From: Paenibacillus piscarius
GTDB lineage: Bacteria; Bacillota; Bacilli; Paenibacillales; Paenibacillaceae
NCBI RefSeq assembly: GCF_022234545.1
Contig: NZ_JAIEUI010000025.1
Span: forward strand, 23,506-87,505
Length of the DNA stretch: 64,000 nt
Direction of reading: 5' to 3'
In this document: positions 1 through 9,570 of the stretch, in pieces
Position numbering within the stretch: the first letter of the stretch is position 1
Layout: each line of letters starts with the position of its first letter
Program-made: the position numbers and the translations under genes
The notes under the pieces: model-generated
What the model was told of the DNA's origin: nothing
Seen by the model: only the letters and a program-made list of their open reading frames with translations
Database searches by the model: none

Positions 1-150
1 AAAACCGACCAGATTCGGCACTGCGTGGGCGCGTGGAGCAAATGTAGTCGGAAAACCGACCAGATTCAGCGTGGTGGAGGCGAGCGGTCCGGATGTATGC
101 GAAAAACAGATCACACATTGAGTGAGGCGAAGGCAAGTGGACGGCATGTT
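1..150. repeat. Partial array of ~50 bp-period intergenic repeats
   Basis: The A-rich core GAAAAC or AAAACC recurs at about 1, 51 and 100, a period near 50 bp. The second unit has GTCGG-AAAA-CCGAC, a perfect short hairpin. Related units with the same period lie at 39840-39935 and 51056-51360. The array is cut by the window's left edge, so its true length is unknown. Short ORFs through it look incidental. Confidence 0.6.
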
Positions 151-190
151 GAGATCGCTTTCAAAATAAGGATTGCCAAAAGCACACTTC

Positions 191-459
191 TAAACTATAC
201 TGGAGAAGAAAATTAAGGTTAAGCGCTTACCCTCCCCCGACAAATAAGTACAGTAATCAGCATCCAATGCTTTCACTAGCAATTCCAAGAGCAAATTCTA
301 GACCATTATTATTGTACTCAATCACTCAATCACTGATTTATTTAATCAATATTCTAAACTCTTTATTCTCTGATCCTTAATCACAACTCATTGCTCACAA
401 TTTATTACTTACGATTCATTCAACTACCCTTTCCCTAGCATGATCAAGGAGGCATTACT
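191..459 (+). other. AT-rich leader upstream of iolC
   Basis: No gene is supported here. From about 300 to 430 the DNA is far more AT-rich than its surroundings and carries reiterated ATCACT/AATCACT words. It ends in a clear AAGGAGG ribosome site at 447-453 for iolC. It probably holds the iol promoter, but I could not fix a -35/-10 pair or an IolR operator. If iol genes lie to the left, this may instead be an internal spacer. Confidence 0.35.
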
Positions 460-1470
460 ATGAACGGTTTACAGTTCGACCCTGACCGGCGGCTGGATCT
501 GATTGCCGTAGGCCGGCTGTGTATTGATCTGAACGCCAATGAGACCGGGCGGCCGATGGAGGAGACGATGACCTTCACCAAATATGTCGGCGGCTCACCG
601 GCCAATATTATCATCGGGGCAGCGCGGCTCGGCATGCGTACCGGCTTCATCGGCAAGCTGGCCGATGACCAGATGGGCCGGTTCATCCGCAGCTACCTGC
701 AGAAGGACGGCATCGACGACAGCCAGGTCTGCGTGGACCGGACGGGTGCGGTGACGGGGCTGGCTTTTACCGAAATTAAGAGCCCGCAGGAGTGCAGCAT
801 CCTGATGTACCGCGACCATGTGGCCGATCTGCTGCTGAACACGGAAGAGATCTCAGAGGCGTACATCGCAAGCTCCAAGGCACTGCTCATCTCCGGCACG
901 GCGCTGGCCCAGAGCCCATCCCGCGAAGCGGTATTCCTGGCGCTGGAATTCGCCCGCAAGCATAACGTGACCGTGTTCTTCGATCTCGATTACCGACCGT
1001 ATACCTGGACATCAGCCGCTGAGACAGCGGTCTACTATAACCTCGCAGCCGAGAAAAGCCACTGCATCATCGGCACGCGCGAAGAATTCGATATGATGGA
1101 GAATCTATACAATCTGGCTGGCGCGGATGATCAGGCAACGGCAGCGCGCTGGTTTGCGCATCAGGCAGAGCTGGTAGTCATCAAGCACGGCGGCAGCGGG
1201 TCGATCGGCTATACAGCGGATGGGCAGAGCCACCGGAGCGGGATTTTTCCGGCTAAGGTCCTCAAGACGTTCGGTGCGGGCGATTCGTATGCTTCGGCCT
1301 TCATCCACAGTCTGATGAGCGGGCACAGTGTCAGCGAGGCCATGCGGCGCGGAAGCGCATCAGCATCCATTGTCATCTCCCGCCACAGCTGCTCCGATGC
1401 TATGCCAACTCTGGAGAAACTGGAGGAATTCCTGCGCACCAACGAGGAGATCACAGCGGGAGCACAATAA
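460..1470 (+). CDS. iolC: 5-dehydro-2-deoxygluconokinase IolC
   Basis: PfkB-family sugar kinase that phosphorylates 5-dehydro-2-deoxy-D-gluconate in myo-inositol catabolism (cytosolic). The 336-residue length is normal for IolC. The N-terminal half shows the VGGSPANIIIGAARLG region typical of PfkB kinases. The C-terminal signature FGAGDSYASAF, near residue 270, holds the catalytic Asp and anion-hole glycines. The start follows AAGGAGG at 447-453. It is the first of four co-directional iol genes (iolC-iolA-iolD-iolE), which supports IolC over a generic fructokinase. Confidence 0.93.
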   Translation: MNGLQFDPDRRLDLIAVGRLCIDLNANETGRPMEETMTFTKYVGGSPANIIIGAARLGMRTGFIGKLADDQMGRFIRSYLQKDGIDDSQVCVDRTGAVTGLAFTEIKSPQECSILMYRDHVADLLLNTEEISEAYIASSKALLISGTALAQSPSREAVFLALEFARKHNVTVFFDLDYRPYTWTSAAETAVYYNLAAEKSHCIIGTREEFDMMENLYNLAGADDQATAARWFAHQAELVVIKHGGSGSIGYTADGQSHRSGIFPAKVLKTFGAGDSYASAFIHSLMSGHSVSEAMRRGSASASIVISRHSCSDAMPTLEKLEEFLRTNEEITAGAQ

Positions 1471-1518
1471 GCAAACATAAGCAGCAGCTTAATATATAGA
1501 ACCGAAGGAGTGGACAAC

Positions 1519-2979
1519 ATGGCAGAGCAAGCCACACAAGTACTGAAAAATTATATCGGCGGGCAGTGGGTCGCAGCAGAGACGGCGCAGACGGAGACGG
1601 TTATGAATCCGGCTACGGGTGAGGAGCTGGCCAGAGTGCCTCTGTCCAGCAGAGCGGATGTGGACCGGGCGGTGGCGGCGGCTAAGGAGGCTTTTGCGGG
1701 ATGGTCGGGCACACCGGTGCCGCGCAGGGCACGGATTCTGTTCCGGTATCAGCAGCTGCTGGTGGAGAATTGGGAACCGCTTGCGAAGATCATCACGATG
1801 GAGAACGGCAAAAGCTTCAAAGAAGCCTACGGCGAGGTCCAGCGCGGCATTGAATGTGTAGAATTCGCGGCAGGCGCTCCGACGCTGATGATGGGCCGGC
1901 AGCTGCCGGATATTGCGACGGGCATCGAGTCAGGGATGTACCGTTATCCGATTGGGGTGGTCGGCGGGATTACCCCGTTCAATTTCCCGATGATGGTGCC
2001 GTGCTGGATGTTCCCGCTGGCGATTGCCTGCGGCAATACCTTTGTGCTGAAGCCCTCGGAGCGGACACCGCTGCTGGCGGCCCGCCTCGCGGAACTGCTG
2101 GAGGAGGCCGGACTGCCGGGTGGTGTGCTGAATGTGGTGAACGGCGCGCATGAGGTGGTGAACGGACTGCTGGAGCACCCGGAGGTGAAGGCGATTTCTT
2201 TTGTCGGATCACAGCCGGTGGCGGAATATGTCTACCAAAAAGGAACAGCCCACCTCAAGCGTGTCCAGGCGCTGGCAGGAGCAAAAAACCACTCGATCGT
2301 GCTGGCGGACGCCAACCTTGCGGCCTCAGCCTCCCAGATTGTGAATGCGGCCTTCGGCTCTGCCGGGGAACGCTGCATGGCCTGCTCGGTAGTAACGGTG
2401 CAGGAGGAAGTGGCCGACGAGCTGATCTCCATCCTGCTGCGGGAATGCAACAGCATGACGATTGGGAACGGTCTGGAGGAGGATACATTCCTCGGGCCGG
2501 TAATCCGTCAAGGGCATAAAGAGCGGACGATCAGCTACATCGAACAGGGTATCGCCGAAGGCGCGAAGCTGCTCCGGGATGGACGGGAGGATGCTGCCGT
2601 GCAGGGAGCGGGATATTTCATCGGGCCGACGGTGTTTGAAGGGGTGACGGAGGAGATGAAGATCTGGCAGGAGGAGATTTTTGCGCCGGTGCTTTCAGTA
2701 ATCCGGGTGAAGGATGTGGCCGAGGCCGTGGAGATTGCCAATCGCTCGCGGTTTGCGAACGGGGCTTGTATCTTTACGAATGATGGCGGCAAGGTTCGTT
2801 ACTTCCGCGAACATATCGAGTCCGGGATGCTGGGTGTCAATGTAGGGGTGCCCGCGCCGATGGCGTTCTTCCCGTTCTCGGGCTGGAAGGATTCGTTCTA
2901 TGGCGATCTTCATGCCAATGGAAGTGACGGGGTAGAATTCTATACGCGCAAAAAAGTCGTCACTGCCCGCTGGCAGTAA
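1519..2979 (+). CDS. iolA: (Methyl)malonate-semialdehyde dehydrogenase IolA/MmsA
   Basis: CoA-acylating aldehyde dehydrogenase converting malonate semialdehyde to acetyl-CoA at the end of the inositol pathway. It contains the ALDH substrate/NAD region TPFNFPMMVPCWM and the catalytic Cys in GSAGERCMACSV (near residue 285); the ERCMA context is typical of the MMSDH subfamily. An in-frame GTG at 1510 overlaps the ribosome site, so the ATG at 1519, eight bases after GAAGGAG, is the better start and gives 486 residues. The position between iolC and iolD fits the classic iol operon. Confidence 0.93.
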   Translation: MAEQATQVLKNYIGGQWVAAETAQTETVMNPATGEELARVPLSSRADVDRAVAAAKEAFAGWSGTPVPRRARILFRYQQLLVENWEPLAKIITMENGKSFKEAYGEVQRGIECVEFAAGAPTLMMGRQLPDIATGIESGMYRYPIGVVGGITPFNFPMMVPCWMFPLAIACGNTFVLKPSERTPLLAARLAELLEEAGLPGGVLNVVNGAHEVVNGLLEHPEVKAISFVGSQPVAEYVYQKGTAHLKRVQALAGAKNHSIVLADANLAASASQIVNAAFGSAGERCMACSVVTVQEEVADELISILLRECNSMTIGNGLEEDTFLGPVIRQGHKERTISYIEQGIAEGAKLLRDGREDAAVQGAGYFIGPTVFEGVTEEMKIWQEEIFAPVLSVIRVKDVAEAVEIANRSRFANGACIFTNDGGKVRYFREHIESGMLGVNVGVPAPMAFFPFSGWKDSFYGDLHANGSDGVEFYTRKKVVTARWQ

Positions 2980-3002
2980 ACAAGGTGAAGGGAGGACATG
3001 AA

Positions 3003-4997
3003 GTGGAACGTATCCGATTAACAACCGCGCAGGCGCTCGTTCAATTTCTGGATCAGCAATACGTCGATTTCGGCGGTGGTCCGGAACGCTTCGTGCACGG
3101 GGTATTCACCGTGTTCGGGCATGGCAATGTACTCGGTCTGGGGCAGGCGCTGCAGGAGGCACCGGGTGAACTGACCGTGTATCAGGGGCGCAATGAGCAG
3201 GGAATGGTCCATGCAGCGGCAGCGTTCGCCAAGCAGAGCCGCAGGCGGAAGATTATGGCCTGTACCGCTTCGGTCGGGCCGGGATCGGCCAATATGCTGA
3301 CGGCTGCCGCCACGGCGACGGCGAATCAGCTTCCGGTGCTGCTGCTGCCGGGGGATACTTTTGCCACCCGGCAGCCGGACCCCGTGCTCCAGCAGATGGA
3401 GCATACGCATAACCTGTCCATCACGGTCAATGACGCCTTCAAGGCAGTCAGCAAATACTGGGACCGGGTGACCCGGCCGGAGCAGCTGATGTCAGCGATG
3501 CTGAACGCGATGCGGGTGCTGACTGATCCGGGGGATACCGGAGCGGTGACGATTGCGCTGCCGCAGGATGTGCAGGGCGAAGCATGGGACTATCCGGCTG
3601 ACTTCTTCCGTAAGCGGATTCACCGGGTCATCCCACGACTGCCGCACCCGCAGGAAATTACGGCTGCCGCTGAGCTGATCACCGGGAAGCAGCGGCCACT
3701 GCTGATCTGCGGCGGGGGTGTGCGGTACGGGGATGCGGGAGCGGCGCTGCGGTCTTTTGCCGAGAGATTCGCCATTCCGTTCGGAGAGACCCAGGCCGGC
3801 AAAAGCGCCGTCCCAAGCAGCTTCGAGTACAATCTCGGCGGCATCGGCGTGACCGGAAACGGCTGCGCGAATGCGCTGGCACAGGAGGCGGATCTGGTGA
3901 TTGGCGTCGGCACCCGGTTTACGGACTTCACCACCGCTTCGAAGAGTCTGTTCGCTCATCCTGAGGTGGAATTCCTGACGCTGAATGCTTCGCCATATCA
4001 TGCGGCCAAGCTGGACGCGCTGGCGGTGGTCTGCGATGCGGCCGAAGGCCTGAATGCGCTGGCCGCAGCGTTGGAGGAACGGGGATATCGCTCTGAGTAC
4101 GGGACCGATATTGCGGAGGCTAAGCAGTCGTGGGCTATGGAGAGGGAACGGTTGGCTGGTGTTGAGTATCCGGTGGGTGCCGGAATGAAGGAGCAAGCGG
4201 GCGGCGCATCAGAGGAGAGTGGATTGGATCGGTTGGCCGGAGAGTTCATTCCCGAGGTCGCCGGACATCTCGATGAGAAGCTCCCGGAATATGCAGAGGT
4301 GCTGGGCACTTCGCTGACCCAGACGCAGGTGCTGGGGATCATTAATGAAGTTATTCCGCAGGATGCAATTGTCATCGGAGCGGCGGGCAGTCTTCCGGGA
4401 GACATGCAGCGGATGTGGAACTCGGAGGTGCCGGATACCTACCATATGGAGTACGGTTTCTCGTGTATGGGGTATGAGATTGCCGGTGCCCTGGGCATCA
4501 AGCTGGCTGAGCCGGAACGTGAGGTCTACGCGCTGGTCGGGGACGGCAGCTATCAGATGCTGCATTCCGAGCTGGTCACCAGCTTACAGGAGAACCGTAA
4601 GATCAATGTTCTGCTGCTGGACAATGCCGGGTTTGGCTGTATCAATAACCTGCAGATGGAGCAGGGGATGGACAGCATGGGCACGGAATTCCGTTATCGC
4701 GGACCAGACGGCCAGCTTAGCGGTGACCTGATGCGGATCGACTATGCAGCGAGCGCGGCCGGTTATGGGGTTCAGACCTTCCGCGCTTCGACAGTTGAAG
4801 AGCTTCGGACGGCCCTGGCAGCGGCCCGCCAGTCGGAACGCTCCACGCTGATCGACATTAAGGTGCTGCCGAAGACGATGACCCACGGCTATGGCGCCTG
4901 GTGGAATGTCGGAGTAGCGGAAGTGTCCGGCCTTGAAGCGGTACAGGAGGCGTATAACCGGAAGCGAAGCGGATTGGAGAAGGCCCGGAGCTACTGA
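3003..4997 (+). CDS. iolD: 3D-(3,5/4)-trihydroxycyclohexane-1,2-dione hydrolase IolD
   Basis: Thiamine-diphosphate enzyme that hydrolyses the C-C bond of the ring dione to open the inositol ring. The N-terminal ThDP domain has the catalytic-Glu context YQGRNEQGMVHAA. The C-terminal ThDP/Mg site reads GDGSYQMLHSELVTS and then NNLQ. An in-frame GTG at 2985 lies upstream of the ribosome site AAGGGAGG (2988-2995), so GTG at 3003, seven bases after it, is preferred (664 residues). It follows iolA by 23 bases, consistent with cotranscription. Confidence 0.93.
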   Translation: MERIRLTTAQALVQFLDQQYVDFGGGPERFVHGVFTVFGHGNVLGLGQALQEAPGELTVYQGRNEQGMVHAAAAFAKQSRRRKIMACTASVGPGSANMLTAAATATANQLPVLLLPGDTFATRQPDPVLQQMEHTHNLSITVNDAFKAVSKYWDRVTRPEQLMSAMLNAMRVLTDPGDTGAVTIALPQDVQGEAWDYPADFFRKRIHRVIPRLPHPQEITAAAELITGKQRPLLICGGGVRYGDAGAALRSFAERFAIPFGETQAGKSAVPSSFEYNLGGIGVTGNGCANALAQEADLVIGVGTRFTDFTTASKSLFAHPEVEFLTLNASPYHAAKLDALAVVCDAAEGLNALAAALEERGYRSEYGTDIAEAKQSWAMERERLAGVEYPVGAGMKEQAGGASEESGLDRLAGEFIPEVAGHLDEKLPEYAEVLGTSLTQTQVLGIINEVIPQDAIVIGAAGSLPGDMQRMWNSEVPDTYHMEYGFSCMGYEIAGALGIKLAEPEREVYALVGDGSYQMLHSELVTSLQENRKINVLLLDNAGFGCINNLQMEQGMDSMGTEFRYRGPDGQLSGDLMRIDYAASAAGYGVQTFRASTVEELRTALAAARQSERSTLIDIKVLPKTMTHGYGAWWNVGVAEVSGLEAVQEAYNRKRSGLEKARSY

Positions 4998-5098
4998 GCG
5001 GGCGCTGTATGTGCGCTTAATATGCGCGAAGCAGGGCAGAGGCCTCGCACAGTATAAGAAGGATTCTGCCATACTTGGGATTGTGGAAGGGGTAGAAC

Positions 5099-6001
5099 AT
5101 GAGCATGTTCCGAGACAATGCCGTCCAGCTGGCGATTGCTCCGATCGCCTGGACGAATGATGATATGCCTGAGCTGGGAGGCGGCAATACGTTCGAGCAG
5201 TGTATCAGCGAGATGGCGCTTGCCGGGTATACCGGCAGCGAGGTGGGCAACAAGTATCCGCGCTCCCCGGAGGTGCTGCACCGGGCGCTTGCGCTGCGCG
5301 GCTTGCGGATTGCCAGCGCGTGGTTCAGCGCATACCTGACGGTGCGGCCGTATGAAGAGACGGCTGAAGCATTCAGGAAGCACCGCGACTTCCTGCACGA
5401 GATGGGCGCCAAGGTGATAGTGGTGTCCGAGCAGGGCCGGAGCATTCAGGGGCAGATGGATACGCCGCTGTTCGCGCACAAGCCGGTGTTTACCGATAGC
5501 GAATGGGCCACGCTCGCAAAGGGGCTGGGCGGACTAGGGCGGCTGGCGGCGGAGAAGGATATGACGCTGGTGTATCACCACCATATGGGTACGGGCGTGC
5601 AGACCGCAGCGGAAATTACCCGGTTAATGGAGCTGACGGACCCCGGCGAGGTGTCGCTGCTCTACGATACCGGCCACTTGGCCTTCTCGGGTGAGAATCC
5701 GCTGGACGTGCTTCGTGAGCATCTGCCGCGGATCAGGCATGTCCATCTGAAGGACATCCGGCCCGAGGTGGTCAAGCGGGTGAAGGCGGAGGGACTAAGC
5801 TTCCTGCAGGCGGTAAAAGCCGGAGCCTTCACCGTTCCGGGCGATGGCTGTATTGGGTTCGGGGAGATTTTTGCCGAGCTGGCCGCTTCCCCGTATACGG
5901 GCTGGTTCGTCGTCGAAGCCGAGCAGGACCCCGCGCTGGCCGACCCGCTGGAGTATGCGATCAAGGCGCGCCGTTATATCCGGGAGATTAGCGGATTGTA
6001 G
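5099..6001 (+). CDS. iolE: Inosose dehydratase IolE
   Basis: TIM-barrel metalloenzyme dehydrating 2-keto-myo-inositol (scyllo-inosose) to the dione that IolD hydrolyses. The start region AIAPIAWTNDDMPELG and the motif YTGSEVGNKYP are characteristic of IolE. Candidate metal ligands and barrel motifs are VYHHHMGTGVQ, LLYDTGHL and VHLKDI. 300 residues is the family length. Start ATG follows GGAAGGGG. It is the last iol gene; iolB and iolG are not in this window and may lie to the left. Confidence 0.92.
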   Translation: MSMFRDNAVQLAIAPIAWTNDDMPELGGGNTFEQCISEMALAGYTGSEVGNKYPRSPEVLHRALALRGLRIASAWFSAYLTVRPYEETAEAFRKHRDFLHEMGAKVIVVSEQGRSIQGQMDTPLFAHKPVFTDSEWATLAKGLGGLGRLAAEKDMTLVYHHHMGTGVQTAAEITRLMELTDPGEVSLLYDTGHLAFSGENPLDVLREHLPRIRHVHLKDIRPEVVKRVKAEGLSFLQAVKAGAFTVPGDGCIGFGEIFAELAASPYTGWFVVEAEQDPALADPLEYAIKARRYIREISGL

Positions 6002-6021
6002 TCTAGTTGTAGTCTATGAGT

Positions 6022-6135
6022 CCAAGGACAGCTGTCCTTGGGCTTGCTGGTATTGTTGGGGAGTGGTTACTTAGAGAGGAACATTTCGCAGATCGTTAGA
6101 GTAGAGAAAGGCACTTCACCCTGCGGGGTGATTTT
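6022..6135 (+). terminator. Palindrome and second hairpin after iolE
   Basis: CCAAGGACAGCTGTCCTTGG at 6022-6041 is a perfect 20 bp palindrome, 20 bases after the iolE stop, but has no clear U-tract. A second hairpin, TCACCC-TGCG-GGGTGA, at 6116-6131 is followed by TTTT. Together they probably end the iol transcript; the first could also be a protein-binding site. Confidence 0.4.
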
Positions 6136-6920
6136 GTGCGTGTGTAGGATTTAATTTGCAATGTTTGCAATTGAAGCCTGCGGATACGTGACTGGCGGGT
6201 ATGTGAGGTGCATTAGTGCACCTGTATTCGACCGACAAGGGTGAGTCGGGAGCTCAAGAGTAGCCGAAACGCCGTAATGAGAGAGGGAATCCCTCAGAGT
6301 GTGCCTGAAGTAAGCGGGATGCCGAAAAAATATAAAAAATCCTGCACAAATTACAACAATGTTGCTACATGTGAGCGGGCTGTACGGAAATCCTGCACAG
6401 AATACAACAATGCCAGCCCTTAGTTACTCTATACGTCAGAATTCCTGCAAATACTGCAACAATACGCCACAGCCAGTAACTAAGTTAGAAAATTCCTGCA
6501 GAAAATGCAACAATGCTGCGCTATGGAGGTGCTGGGTTCCGCGAAGGAGGGCGGGATACTGGGGATCAAAGGGATAAATACCTCAGAGTTAGCTGGAGGT
6601 AGGCGGAACGCGGGAATGAGAGGGCGAATCGTCTATCCCAAGCGCGCATTGGCACGTGCGGGGGAGTGGGGAGAAGCGCGCAGGTGATTGACTTTATCTG
6701 GTTCGCTGGAGGAGAAGCACATATGCTATAATGGCAGCAATTCGGACGGGGCTGTACTTGCGCTTAGCCGCATCTGCATTTCATCGCACCTGTAAGCGCT
6801 ACACCTGCAATACCCCGCAGCCCGCCCTGCGGTTCACCATTCCACCGGTTTACCGCCCTGCGGAGCATCAAGCCGCCGGACCGCGGCCCTGGATCATAAC
6901 GGTTGTGAGGAGGATGTCTA
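6136..6920. repeat. Non-coding stretch with four ~50 bp-spaced TCCTGCA...CAACAAT repeats
   Basis: No convincing gene lies here. Four degenerate units of the form TCCTGCA-(A-rich)-CAACAAT occur at 6340-6366, 6390-6412, 6442-6464 and 6493-6517, about 50 bases apart. The third unit is enclosed by a perfect 9 bp inverted repeat, TTAGTTACT at 6420-6428 and AGTAACTAA at 6475-6483. Flanking sequence also repeats loosely (AATGAGAG-G--GAATC near 6278 and 6615). The promoter of the next gene is probably in the last 200 bases but was not identified. Confidence 0.5.
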
Positions 6921-9188
6921 TTGTTGCGTACCTGGTATCGCCGGTTGCTGCTGTCCTATTTCCCTATTTTTCTGCTGACGGTGACGATCCTCATCTTTGC
7001 TTCATTTGTATTCATCAACGACATCTCCCGGATGGAGACGAAGAAGGCGGACCGCATCTCGGCCAGCTATGTACGGGATAGTGTGGACCGCACGATCAAG
7101 GAGGCCGAGCTGTCCGTGCTGGAGGCGGTGGAACGGAGCGAGGTCTACAAGCGTTATTTCAATACGCAGAGCCAGCCGGACCAGGCGACGGTCTATGCGG
7201 TGGCACAGAGTCTGCGCAATCTGATTCAGGAATCCTCCTATATTCAATCGGTATATTTGTATGACCGTGTGAATGGAAGCGTTTTAACGGATACGGGGCG
7301 GAAGGAGCTGGAGGGCTTCACCGATGAGGCCTGGATTAAGGCAATGACCGCGTCCGGAACGGTGCCGGAAGGCTGGCAGCCTGTGAGAGATTACCGTTCG
7401 GACCTCTTCCAGCGGACACCGATCCGTGTGCTGACGACCAATAAAGCGATGCCGCTGCCCTTCGGCTCAGGCGGTATGCTCGTGATCAATATCAAAATGA
7501 GCGCTCTGGAGCAGCTCATCGACAGCATGGTCAACCAGCAGCTCTCGTTCATGACCATTCTGGACAGCAAGGGCAACACAGTGTACCAGGCGCATTCCGA
7601 TACGGACGGCGCTGCCCACGGCAAGCTGCTGAATACGCTGCATCTGGAGAGGAACGGCTGGACATTCGAGAGCGGAATCAAGGGCGGGAACCTGTTCGGC
7701 TGGGTGTCGGTCATCTCCTATCTCTGGGTGGCGATTGCTATTGGGACGGTGGTTTGTGCAATTCTGTATCTGGTCTATGTGACGCGGCGCAATTACAAGC
7801 CGATCCAGGTGATCATGAACCGCATTGAAGGCCACCAGATCCGCAAGCTGGACCAGTCCACTGACCGGCCGGACGAGATGATGCTGATTGACGGCGTACT
7901 CGAAGATCTGATCAACCACATGACCGATTATGATAAAAAAACGCGGGAGAACCTCCTGCTGCAGCGCAGCAAGCTGTTCACCGACCTGCTGCACAGCGAG
8001 CGGCTGGATCAGGCGACCCGGCGGCTGGAGGAGCTGTCCCCGCTGAACGGAGCGAATGCCTCTTCCCGCTTCATGGTGATGCTGGCGGAGATTAACCGTT
8101 ATGAGCAGGTATTCGAGGACCGCTATACCCGGGGAGACCAGAATACGCTCAAGTTCGCACTGATGAATGTGTTCCAGGAGTTAGCGCGGAATGCGGAGCT
8201 GCAGGCCTGGGCTGAATGGGTGGGAACCGAGCGGGCGGCGATTCTATTCCTGGCTACCGGCAGCGATAAGGAGATGGAAGCTAAGATCCGCAGCTTCGCG
8301 GAGGACTGCCGCTCCTGGGTCGAGCAGAATCTGCGGATCTCGCTGAGCTTCGGCATCGGTTCGGCCGCAGCCGGGCCGGGAAAGATCCGCGAATCCTATG
8401 CTGCCGCCGAATATGTCATGCAGCATAAGCTGCTGATCCATGAGGATATCACCTGGGCGGAATCCCGTGAGGCCCGCCAGCCGCTGCTGGAGACGTACAA
8501 ATATCTCCAGATGATCGCTGAATTCGTGAAGCTGTTCCGCACCTCCAGCAGTCAATGGCGGGAGCAGCTCGAGCAGATCTTTGCCGTGTTCGAGCAGGAT
8601 TTCCTGAAGGATGAAGAGATACATTCCTTAATCCAGGCCATGCTGCAGATGCTGAGCCGGGAGGTGGCTGTGATGTCCGAGCAGCTGCAGGACGAGCTGT
8701 CGGCGGAGAAAGCTGAGGTCCGGCTGAAGCAGCTGGAGGAGGCGGAATCGATTCAAGAGGTGAAGACGATTCTGTTTGAATATGTCACCGATCTGTTCCG
8801 CACCTATGTTTCTGCCAGCGAGACCAAAAGCTACCGGGCCATGGTCAACGAGATGAAGGATTATATCGAAGAGAATTTCACCAATCCCGATCTGTCGCTG
8901 AAGCATCTGAGTGACCGCTTCCAGATCTCCGGCAAATATGCCAGCTACCTGTTCAAGACCGAGTTCAAAATGAAGTTCGTGGATTTCCTCACCGACCTGC
9001 GGATGAAGGAAGCGCAGCAACTGCTCGAGGAATCGGATGGTCCGCTGCAGGATATCGCGCTTCAGGTAGGCTATGCGAATGCGATTTCGTTCGGCAGGGT
9101 GTTCAAGCGGATTGCCGGGATCACGCCGGGCGATTACCGGGCCGCGAAACGCCGCGAGGCCGCCGCCAAACTAGAAGCGCAGGATTAG
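6921..9188 (+). CDS. Membrane-anchored AraC-family regulator with extracellular sensor domain
   Basis: 755 residues with the layout common in Paenibacillus carbohydrate regulators: transmembrane helix at about 10-31, an extracytoplasmic sensor of roughly 230 residues, a second helix at about 262-285 followed by a linker, then a long cytoplasmic region ending in a two-helix-turn-helix AraC domain (about 655-750, with DLSLKHLSDRFQISGKYASYLFK and DIALQVGYANAISFGRVFKRI). The TTG start at 6921 is seven bases after GAGGAGG. It lies just upstream of an ABC importer operon, so it probably senses extracellular sugar directly or through the binding protein and activates those genes. Confidence 0.82.
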   Translation: MLRTWYRRLLLSYFPIFLLTVTILIFASFVFINDISRMETKKADRISASYVRDSVDRTIKEAELSVLEAVERSEVYKRYFNTQSQPDQATVYAVAQSLRNLIQESSYIQSVYLYDRVNGSVLTDTGRKELEGFTDEAWIKAMTASGTVPEGWQPVRDYRSDLFQRTPIRVLTTNKAMPLPFGSGGMLVINIKMSALEQLIDSMVNQQLSFMTILDSKGNTVYQAHSDTDGAAHGKLLNTLHLERNGWTFESGIKGGNLFGWVSVISYLWVAIAIGTVVCAILYLVYVTRRNYKPIQVIMNRIEGHQIRKLDQSTDRPDEMMLIDGVLEDLINHMTDYDKKTRENLLLQRSKLFTDLLHSERLDQATRRLEELSPLNGANASSRFMVMLAEINRYEQVFEDRYTRGDQNTLKFALMNVFQELARNAELQAWAEWVGTERAAILFLATGSDKEMEAKIRSFAEDCRSWVEQNLRISLSFGIGSAAAGPGKIRESYAAAEYVMQHKLLIHEDITWAESREARQPLLETYKYLQMIAEFVKLFRTSSSQWREQLEQIFAVFEQDFLKDEEIHSLIQAMLQMLSREVAVMSEQLQDELSAEKAEVRLKQLEEAESIQEVKTILFEYVTDLFRTYVSASETKSYRAMVNEMKDYIEENFTNPDLSLKHLSDRFQISGKYASYLFKTEFKMKFVDFLTDLRMKEAQQLLEESDGPLQDIALQVGYANAISFGRVFKRIAGITPGDYRAAKRREAAAKLEAQD

Positions 9189-9221
9189 ACGAAACAGCAC
9201 CGCTGCAGGAATTCAGTTTAT

Positions 9222-9288
9222 CAGGCCGTATCGTTCGCCGCTGCCCGTAATTAAGGGCTGCGAAGAGCGCTGCGGCCTCGTTTTTTGC
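9222..9288 (+). terminator. Rho-independent terminator after AraC-type regulator
   Basis: AGGCCG pairs with CGGCCT and TTCGC with GCGAA across an inner loop, followed by CGTTTTTT. The rest of the gap to 9570 contains no supported gene; a 61-residue ORF at 9293-9478 has no ribosome site or recognisable features. The ABC operon promoter presumably lies here. Confidence 0.7.
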
Positions 9289-9570
9289 TGATATGAAAGC
9301 GGTTTATAACACGAAAATGGTTGGTCCGATAAACCGGATGTCCGAATTCAGGGCGGTTTCCCCATCCGAAACAGGTTTATTGTCAGCGTCCCGGATCGTA
9401 TGGAATACTGTGGTCATCCCGGAACAACAAGCCGCCTTGAACACCGAGGCCGGCGCAACCATGAAGGCGCATACATGAACCGGGACGCTGTAAAAGGTAC
9501 GGGCACAGGAAGCTCGGGGGTATCATGAAGTCACCATTATAGCCTGCACACAGGCGAAGGAGATGGAACA

